Shown here: positions 58,406 through 64,000 of the stretch, piece by piece
Numbering within the stretch: position 1 is the first letter of the stretch
Layout of the letters: the number at the start of each line of letters is the position of its first letter
From: Streptomyces cyaneochromogenes
GTDB lineage: Bacteria; Actinomycetota; Actinomycetes; Streptomycetales; Streptomycetaceae
DNA length: 64,000 bases
Assembly (NCBI RefSeq): GCF_003963535.1
Contig: NZ_CP034539.1
Span: forward strand, 5,828,001 to 5,892,000
Reading direction: 5' to 3'
Position numbers and translations under genes: made by a program
The notes under the pieces: generated by a model
Seen by the model: only the letters and a program-made list of their open reading frames with translations
What the model was told of the DNA's origin: nothing
Database searches by the model: none

Positions 58406-59502
58406 CTCTCGCCGCCGCGACCGAGCTGGCCGCCGCCACCAACGAAAACCTCGCGAACATCAGCAACACGCTGATCTACTCGTCGATGGCCGTCTACACG
58501 CTGGCCTTCTTCGCGTACATCGCCGAATGGCTCCTCGGCAGCCGCAGCAAGGTCGGCCGCACGGCCGCCGCGCTCACCCCGGCCAAGGCCAAGAAGGCCG
58601 CCGCGCCCGCCGTCACCGTGAAGCAGGGCGGCTCCACCGCCGTACTGGAGCGGCCGAAGGTCGTCGTGCGGGCCACGGCCGGGCAGCGGGACGTGCCGGA
58701 CGGGCCCGGCGCACACGGCGGGGACGCACAGGGCGACCTCTACGGGCGTATCGCCATCTCCCTCACCGTCCTCGCCTTCCTGATCGAGTTCGGCGGGGTG
58801 CTGACACGGGCTCTCTCGGTGGAGCGGGCGCCGTGGGGCAACATGTACGAGTTCAACATCACCTTCTCCACGGTCGCCGTCGGTGTGTACCTCGCGCTGC
58901 TGGCGCTGAGGAAGAACGTGCGCTGGCTCGGGCTGTTCCTGATCACCACGGTCCTCCTCGATCTCGGCCTCGCCATCACTGTCTTGTACACCGCCAGTGA
59001 CCAGTTGGTTCCCGCCCTTCACTCGTACTGGCTGTACATCCACGTCTCCACGGCGATCTTCTGCGGCGCGGTGTTCTACGTCGGAGCCGTCTCCACGCTG
59101 CTCTACCTGTTCAAGGACTCGTACGAGAACAAGCTGGCGAACGGCGGCACCCCGGGCCGCTTCGCGAACTCCGTCCTCGACCGGCTGCCCGCCTCGGCGT
59201 CCCTCGACAAGTTCTCCTACCGGGTCAACGCCGCCGTCTTCCCGCTGTGGACGTTCACGATCATCGCGGGCGCCATCTGGGCGGGCGACGCCTGGGGCCG
59301 CTACTGGGGCTGGGACCCCAAGGAGACCTGGTCCTTCATCACCTGGGTCGCCTACGCCTGCTACCTGCACGCCCGCGCCACGGCCGGCTGGAAGGGCCGC
59401 AAGGCCGCCTACCTGGCCCTCATCGCCTTCGGCTGCTGGCTGTTCAACTACTACGGCGTCAACATCTTCGTCTCCGGCAAGCACTCGTACGCCGGGGTCT
59501 GA
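58402..59502 (+). CDS. ccsB: c-type cytochrome biogenesis protein CcsB/CcsA (WWD heme handler)
   Basis: A 366-residue product with eight or so helices. The tryptophan-rich heme-handling motif reads WGRYWGWDPKETWSFITW, flanked by conserved histidines (LHSYWLYIHVSTAIF and the later CYLHARATAGW). Exports heme and, with ResB, attaches it to apocytochrome c. An Ala/Lys-rich insertion (residues 55-105) after helix 1 is typical of actinomycetes. GTG start overlaps the resB stop. Confidence 0.95.
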   Translation: MTLAAATELAAATNENLANISNTLIYSSMAVYTLAFFAYIAEWLLGSRSKVGRTAAALTPAKAKKAAAPAVTVKQGGSTAVLERPKVVVRATAGQRDVPDGPGAHGGDAQGDLYGRIAISLTVLAFLIEFGGVLTRALSVERAPWGNMYEFNITFSTVAVGVYLALLALRKNVRWLGLFLITTVLLDLGLAITVLYTASDQLVPALHSYWLYIHVSTAIFCGAVFYVGAVSTLLYLFKDSYENKLANGGTPGRFANSVLDRLPASASLDKFSYRVNAAVFPLWTFTIIAGAIWAGDAWGRYWGWDPKETWSFITWVAYACYLHARATAGWKGRKAAYLALIAFGCWLFNYYGVNIFVSGKHSYAGV

Positions 59503-59561
59503 CCCGCAGGTCAGCGGCCGTAAGGGTCGCGCATCGCCCCCGGCGGAGTCAGGCTGGTGTC

Positions 59562-59966
59562 ATGACCGGCTCCATCGAACAGGGCACCAGCCAGGCCCAC
59601 GGGAACACGCACATCCTGCACTTCCTCGTGCGGCTGCCCCGGCGCATGGAGACGGTCTGGCCGGCGCTGGCCACCCCGGAGGGCCTCGCGGCGTGGTTCA
59701 CCCCCGCCGACGTCCTGGAACCCCGGCTCGGCGGTGCGGTCACCTTGCGTGACATGGGATCCGGGCGGGTCACCGCGTGGGACGTGGAGCGGGTCGCCGA
59801 GTACACGCTGGAGGGCGGCGGCCGGCTCCGGTTCCATCTGGAGCGGGACGGGGACGAGGGCAGCGCCCTGCGCTTCACCCATGAGTTCAGGGGCGGCGAG
59901 GAGTCGGAGCAGCGTTGGCGGGCGCGCTTCGAGCGGCTGATCGCCGTATGCGAAGCGAGCCCCTGA
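59562..59966 (+). CDS. SRPBCC-domain protein (AHSA1/START-like)
   Basis: A 134-residue product. Fold signature HFLVRLPRRMETVWPALATPEGLAAWFTPADVLEPRLGG, then beta strands and a C-terminal helix (QRWRARFERLIAVCEAS). A hydrophobic-ligand-binding cavity is expected; the ligand is unknown. Lies 59 nt after the cytochrome operon on the same strand and converges with the next gene. Confidence 0.87.
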   Translation: MTGSIEQGTSQAHGNTHILHFLVRLPRRMETVWPALATPEGLAAWFTPADVLEPRLGGAVTLRDMGSGRVTAWDVERVAEYTLEGGGRLRFHLERDGDEGSALRFTHEFRGGEESEQRWRARFERLIAVCEASP

Positions 59967-59994
59967 CCCCCTCCCGCAGGGGGTGTCGGGACGT

Positions 59995-61398
59995 CTACGA
60001 AACCGGTGGGGCCGCCGTCGAGGCCATGACGTCCCGCAACCGTTCCACGTACAGCCGCATGTTCTTGCCCGCGACGTCGGTGTCTGGGAAGCGGCTCGCG
60101 AACCACAGGCCTTCGTGCAGCCGGGTGACCCAGGCGCACACCTGGTCGCCGTACGACACCCTGATCAGCCCGTACGCCTTCTGCTCGGCCCAGCGCCCGG
60201 ATCCGGGGACACCGCGGGCGTCGACGTAGGAGACGATCGAGTACATGTCGGGTGACGTGGGGCGGAAGTCCGTGCCGAGCAGTCGCAGCACCCGGGCGAG
60301 CGGCATGCGGGCCATGTGCCGGTTGGCGTGCAGCTCGGCGCGTACCGTCCGCAGGGCGCTGGGGAAGTCGCGGGCCTCGGTCATCGGGATCTCGATGGGG
60401 GCGCCGCCCACGTACCAGCCCACGGAGTCCGTCCAGCGGGACTTCATCCGGGTGTGGAAGGGCACGACGGTGCGGTAGACGGGCGCGCCGCCGATCTCGT
60501 GGACGAAGAGGGCCGTGGCGGCCAGGACGCCGACCGCGCTGCCGCCGTAGGGGCGGCAGTACGCCTCGAAGGCGGCGGCGGTGTCCGGGTCCGTGAGCTC
60601 CTCGCGCAGGAACTGCTGGGTGGGCAGCCCGGCGTCGGGGTCCAGGCCGAGGTCGACGGGGAAGGCGGGCAGCCGGCCGTCGCAGCGGCCGACGAACTCC
60701 CGCCAGCGGGCGACGACCTCGTGGCCGTCGTCGATCCGGTCGGCCTCGGTCCGCTCGATCTCGCAGAAGTCGACGTAGCTGCTGACCGGCACCGGCTCGA
60801 TCGGCCGGCCCGCAACGGCCGCCGCGTAGAGCTCGTGGATCTCGCCGGGGATGCGGTGGACGGAGTGCCCGTCGACATTGCTGTGGTCGAAGGCCATGTA
60901 CACGCTGGTGGAGTCGTCCCGGACGACGGCCGTGTAGATCAGGTTGGGCCAGTGCAGCGCGTCCGCGGTGGCGTCGAAGCGGTCCTCGAGGTAGTCCACC
61001 AGCTCCGCCGGGTCGGCGAAGTCGCCGATCTCCACGCGCCGCAGGGACACGTCGTCGGCGTCGAGCGTGAACCGGCGCATCTCGTCGCCGGGTTCGCCGG
61101 ACCAGCGGAAGCCGCTGCGCAGCGTCTCGTGCCGCAGTGTCCAGCCGCGCAGCGACTCCTCCAGCGCGTCGAGGTCGGCCCGGCCCGGGATGTCGAACGC
61201 GGTGCCGACCCAGGTCGGCACGAACAGGCCGTCGTCGCGTACGGTCCGGGCGGTCCTGATGTGCGACTCCTGGATGTACGCCGGCGGCCGCGTGTCCTCG
61301 GGCAGGCCCGCCGCCGTCGCGACGGTCGCCGGGCTGAGCGTCCATTCGACGAGACGTCCGGGCCGGACCTCGCAGCGCTGGATATCAGTCATTCGCAC
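59995..61398 (-). CDS. Standalone condensation-domain protein (NRPS-type acyltransferase)
   Basis: About 467 residues, a single condensation domain without adenylation or carrier domains. N-lobe RHETLRSGF (C2-like), the active-site motif as FDHSNVDGHS (normally HHxxxDG: the first His is Asp, the catalytic second His and the DG are kept), and a C-lobe with VGWYVGGAPIEIPM. Such proteins form amides or esters between free or carrier-bound substrates, or are trans-acting partners. GTG 61398 has GGAG 6 nt upstream; ATG 61392 is possible. No carrier protein is nearby. Confidence 0.84.
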   Translation of the reverse strand: MRMTDIQRCEVRPGRLVEWTLSPATVATAAGLPEDTRPPAYIQESHIRTARTVRDDGLFVPTWVGTAFDIPGRADLDALEESLRGWTLRHETLRSGFRWSGEPGDEMRRFTLDADDVSLRRVEIGDFADPAELVDYLEDRFDATADALHWPNLIYTAVVRDDSTSVYMAFDHSNVDGHSVHRIPGEIHELYAAAVAGRPIEPVPVSSYVDFCEIERTEADRIDDGHEVVARWREFVGRCDGRLPAFPVDLGLDPDAGLPTQQFLREELTDPDTAAAFEAYCRPYGGSAVGVLAATALFVHEIGGAPVYRTVVPFHTRMKSRWTDSVGWYVGGAPIEIPMTEARDFPSALRTVRAELHANRHMARMPLARVLRLLGTDFRPTSPDMYSIVSYVDARGVPGSGRWAEQKAYGLIRVSYGDQVCAWVTRLHEGLWFASRFPDTDVAGKNMRLYVERLRDVMASTAAPPVS

Positions 61399-61523
61399 GG
61401 GCGGCTCCATTCGCGGCGGGGGGAACACCCGAAAGGGTGGTATCCCGCCCAACGAGGCAACCCTTACTCAGAAACGGTTCGCTGTGATCGGCCGAGGGCG
61501 AGCCGCAGGTGAGCCGGACGTGA

Positions 61524-62510
61524 TCAGTCGACGGAGATCGAGTCCAGCTTCCCCCGCAGATACACATGCGAGTCGACCGGCGCGTACGCCACCCGCCCCA
61601 CCGGCGCGGGCACGGACTCCACGAGCGTGCCGGGCGTGCACTCCCCGAAGTAGACGAGGGACATCAGCTCCTCGGCGGGCGCGTCCGCGGGCGGCGGCAG
61701 TACGCGATGCCGGCCCGACCGCCACCGGTCACCGGTCCAACGGGCCATCAGGTCCCCGATGTTGATGGTGAAGGCGTCCGGGTCGTAGGGCGCGTCCTCC
61801 CACCCGACACCTCCGTCCGCGGGGTCGGTGTAGACCTGCAGCCCGCCCTTGCCCACCTGCCGGTCGAGGATCGTCACCGTGCCGAAGTCGGTGTGCGGTC
61901 CGATGCGGAACTGACCGGGCGCCGGTTCCCCGACGACCTCGGTGCCCGGGTACCAGTTGATGTTGAAGCCGTACGTCGGGTGGTCCATGTGCCGTGAGAA
62001 GAAGTCCGGTTCGAGGCCCAGGGCGTCGCCGAGCAGGGACAGCAGCTCCTTCTCCAGCTCGGCCATCCGCGCCAGGTACTCCTCGCACAGCTCCCGCAGT
62101 TCGGGCACCTCGGCCGGGTACACGTTGGGCGCGTACCACTCGGCGTTGACCACCGGGTCGTCGAAGGGCTCGTGCGTCGCGAAGCTCAGCGACTCCTTCA
62201 GGTCCGGCGGCGTCTCGGTCCCCTCCGAGTAGCCGTTGGCCTCCGCCCCGGGGCCGAGCCAGCCGCGGCCGCCGACCTTCACGGCGTAGGGCTGCTTGAC
62301 GTCCGCCGGGAGGGTGAAGAAGGCGCGGGCCGCCTCCCGGATCCGGGCGCGCAGGACCGGGTCCACACCGTGCCCGGTGACCAGGAGGAAGCCGGCGGTC
62401 TGGAGGGCCTCGTCGACGGTGCGGGCGATCGCCGCGCGCGCCTCGGGGTCGCCTTCGAGCCAGGGCCCGAGGTCGATCGTGGGGATTCGTGGGTTACTCA
62501 CCGATGTCAC
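61524..62510 (-). CDS. Isopenicillin-N-synthase-like Fe(II)/2-oxoglutarate oxygenase
   Basis: A 328-residue product. N-terminal DIOX_N region (IPTIDLGPWLEG, GFLLVTGHGVD), then the jelly roll with iron ligands H206 and D208 (GPHTDFGT) and H268 (SGRHRV). The R-x-S residue that binds 2-oxoglutarate or the IPNS substrate reads L-M-S (ELMSLVYF), so cosubstrate use is unclear. Possibly hydroxylates or cyclises a small molecule. GTG 62510 (GAGG 6 nt upstream) overlaps the deaminase gene by 17 nt, making a three-gene operon with the MerR gene. Confidence 0.88.
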   Translation of the reverse strand: MTSVSNPRIPTIDLGPWLEGDPEARAAIARTVDEALQTAGFLLVTGHGVDPVLRARIREAARAFFTLPADVKQPYAVKVGGRGWLGPGAEANGYSEGTETPPDLKESLSFATHEPFDDPVVNAEWYAPNVYPAEVPELRELCEEYLARMAELEKELLSLLGDALGLEPDFFSRHMDHPTYGFNINWYPGTEVVGEPAPGQFRIGPHTDFGTVTILDRQVGKGGLQVYTDPADGGVGWEDAPYDPDAFTINIGDLMARWTGDRWRSGRHRVLPPPADAPAEELMSLVYFGECTPGTLVESVPAPVGRVAYAPVDSHVYLRGKLDSISVD

Positions 62511-62961
62511 CGATGTCCTCGTTCCACAGTGCCGGATTGTCCTTGATGAAGTCGCGCATCATCCCGATGCACCCGGGGTCGTCCAGGAGCACGATCTGCA
62601 CACCGTGCTCGGCCAGCCAGTCATGTCCGCCGGAGAACGTGACCGCCTCCCCGATCACCACCCGCGCCATCCCGAACTGCCGCACCAGCCCCGAGCAGTA
62701 CCAGCACGGCGACAGCGTGGTCACCATGGTCGTACCCCGGTACGACCGCTGCCGGCCCGCCGCTCGGAAGGCCGCCGTCTCCGCGTGCAGGGACGGGTCG
62801 CCGTCCTGCACCCGCCGGTTGTGCCCACGCCCGAGGAGGGCCCCGTCGGGTCCGTAGAGGGCGGCGCCGATCGGGATGCCCCCCTCGCCGAGCCCGGCAC
62901 GCGCCTCGGCGACGGCCGTAGCGAGCCAGGTACGCGCGGTCGCCTCGTCCAGGAGATCCAT
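62494..62961 (-). CDS. Nucleoside/cytosine deaminase-like enzyme
   Basis: A 155-residue product of the CDA fold. Zinc and catalytic motif LHAETAAF (H-A-E) and SPCWYCSG (P-C-x-x-C); GIPIGAALYGPDG is the conserved N-terminal strand. The substrate may be cytosine (like yeast Fcy1), guanine or another amidine. ATG 62961 lies 5 nt after the MerR stop with GAGAG as RBS. Coupled with the oxygenase downstream. Confidence 0.9.
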   Translation of the reverse strand: MDLLDEATARTWLATAVAEARAGLGEGGIPIGAALYGPDGALLGRGHNRRVQDGDPSLHAETAAFRAAGRQRSYRGTTMVTTLSPCWYCSGLVRQFGMARVVIGEAVTFSGGHDWLAEHGVQIVLLDDPGCIGMMRDFIKDNPALWNEDIGDIGE

Positions 62962-62966
62962 GTCTC

Positions 62967-63680
62967 TCACTGTCCGGTGCACACCAGGTAGTCGTCCAGG
63001 CGGCCCGCGCCGGACAGCATGGCCCGGGTGCGCGCCGTGAGCGCCTCGTCGCGCGCCGCGATCGCCGCCCGCAGGGCCTCGCGGCTGCCCTCACGGCGCA
63101 GGCCGTCCAGGACCGGGCGGATCTGGTCGAAGAGGTAGTGGCCGCTGCGCAGGGTGTGGATCAGCCGGGCGTCGCGGACGTCGGCGGGGCGGTAGACGCG
63201 GTACTTCGTGCCCCGTTCCCGCTCCGGCGCGATCAGTCCGGCCGCCTCCCACACCCGCAGCGCCGACGTGCGTACGCCGAGCAGCGCGGCCACCTCGCCG
63301 ATGCGCAGCCCGGAGCGGGGCAGCTCGGCAGGGGGTGTCTCGGCCAGGGTCTCCAAGGCCTCGCTCGTCGCCCGCAGCGCCGCCCGCTCCCCGTGCAGCG
63401 CGGTGTGCGCGGCGTCGACGAGGGCGAGCGCGGCCGGGACGTCACCGGAGTGCACGGCCCGCATGATCCCGGCCGCCGTCGCCGGCCCGTACCCGCGCCG
63501 CAGCGCGCGGTAGGTCAGCAGCGCCCGGCGGTGCACGTCGGTGAAGGTCCGGTAGCCGGACGCCGTGCGCGCGGCCGGAGGCAGGACCCCCGCATCCTCG
63601 TAGTTGCGGACCTGCTGCGTCGAGATCCCCGCGAGGCGGGCCAGGTCGACCGGCCGCAGGCGTTCGTCGTCGTTCGTCAC
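62967..63680 (-). CDS. MerR-family regulator with two HTH domains
   Basis: A 237-residue product. First MerR HTH at 8-50 (RPVDLARLAGISTQQVRNYEDAGVLPP), helical linker, second MerR-like HTH at 125-175 (LRIGEVAALLGVRTSALRVWEAAGLI...YRPADV), then a helical tail. Double-headed MerR proteins are known in antibiotic-resistance settings. It heads the deaminase/oxygenase operon and is divergent from a UvrA-like gene whose start overlaps an inverted repeat, its probable operator. Confidence 0.88.
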   Translation of the reverse strand: MTNDDERLRPVDLARLAGISTQQVRNYEDAGVLPPAARTASGYRTFTDVHRRALLTYRALRRGYGPATAAGIMRAVHSGDVPAALALVDAAHTALHGERAALRATSEALETLAETPPAELPRSGLRIGEVAALLGVRTSALRVWEAAGLIAPERERGTKYRVYRPADVRDARLIHTLRSGHYLFDQIRPVLDGLRREGSREALRAAIAARDEALTARTRAMLSGAGRLDDYLVCTGQ

Positions 63681-63751
63681 GGGAGTTGAAGGTTACGCGA
63701 TCCCTGTGCCCGATTCACCGGCGAGGCAAGCGGCCAAAGTCTCCACTAGCA

Positions 63752-63771
63752 CTTCAATGAAAAAATTGAAG
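63752..63771 (+). promoter_or_regulatory. Inverted repeat at the UvrA-like gene start
   Basis: CTTCAAT-GAAAAA-ATTGAAG (7-6-7) ends two nt before the ATG at 63774 and includes its RBS. AT-rich in a GC-rich genome; likely the binding site of the divergent MerR protein. Confidence 0.7.
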
Positions 63772-63773
63772 GC

Positions 63774-64000
63774 ATGGACGACTGCATCCGCATCACCGGC
63801 GCCCGTCTGCACAACCTCGACAACGTCACCCTCGCGATCCCCAAGAACAAGCTGGTCGTCATGACCGGTCTGTCCGGCTCCGGCAAGTCCACCCTCGCCT
63901 TCGACACCCTCCACCGGGAGGGCCAGCGCCAGTACTTGGAGTCGCTGGGCATGGTCACCGGCCTTGTCAGCCGCCCCTGCGTGGACTCCATCACCGGCCT
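63774..64000 (+). CDS. UvrA-like ABC-ATPase (3' end outside the window)
   Basis: The first 75 residues are visible. They match the N-terminus of UvrA paralogues: IRITGARLHNLDNVTLAIPKNKLVVMTGLSGSGKST with the Walker A motif, then AFDTLHREGQRQYLESL. Short UvrA-like proteins (DrrC type) confer self-resistance to DNA-binding drugs, and the divergent MerR regulator fits such a role, but housekeeping UvrA cannot be excluded from this fragment. A housekeeping gene would normally start with a longer leader and not carry a MerR operator. Confidence 0.85.
   Translation, partial: MDDCIRITGARLHNLDNVTLAIPKNKLVVMTGLSGSGKSTLAFDTLHREGQRQYLESLGMVTGLVSRPCVDSITG

Overview
The window reads as a chromosome segment of a Streptomyces-type actinomycete. 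The evidence is very high GC with G/C at third codon positions, frequent GTG starts, dense overlapping genes, actinomycete-specific families (DUF2637, DUF3558, DUF4253, DUF6126, DUF6083, class I LysRS) and hairpin terminators without U-tracts. I found no rRNA, tRNA or CRISPR array.

Layout. 1-30 kb is mostly core-like. It holds hemB, a PLP aminotransferase, two HTH/membrane proteins (one ending in a peptidoglycan-binding domain) next to a small secreted repeat protein, divergent argS and lysS, two DUF3558 lipoproteins, rtcB, small redox and regulator units (SDR, HxlR with a quinone-reductase-like enzyme, AraC, LLM oxidoreductase with an FMN reductase), an OmpR-type two-component system, an M20 peptidase and a decayed Ser/Thr kinase. 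30-41 kb is accessory: an MFS exporter, divergent MpaB/TetR, an alpha-glucosidase whose upstream permease is reduced to its last codons at a deletion scar, LysR/EamA, and two operator-rich redox units around a TetR regulator. Short tandem repeats are unusually frequent here, and several run into coding sequence.

41-50.6 kb is a decayed mobile or acquired island. It carries fragments of a DUF5131 phage-type gene, arsC and a tyrosine integrase (truncated, catalytic Tyr replaced by Cys), a zinc-ribbon protein with a HEPN-like R-x4-H motif, and an XRE/TPR regulator. Its most interesting part is a compact set of a 38-residue peptide, an asparagine-synthetase-like enzyme and a methyltransferase (46656-49059). 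I read this as a candidate RiPP (peptide natural product) system. It does not match canonical lasso clusters, because no protease or recognition-element gene is present.

50.7-59.5 kb is core again: hemL, a histidine phosphatase, a Tat lipoprotein of the polysaccharide-deacetylase type, and the system II cytochrome c maturation operon (TlpA/ResA-like, CcdA, ResB, CcsB). 60-64 kb has a standalone condensation-domain protein, a three-gene MerR / deaminase / 2OG-oxygenase operon, and the start of a divergent UvrA-like ATPase that runs off the window.
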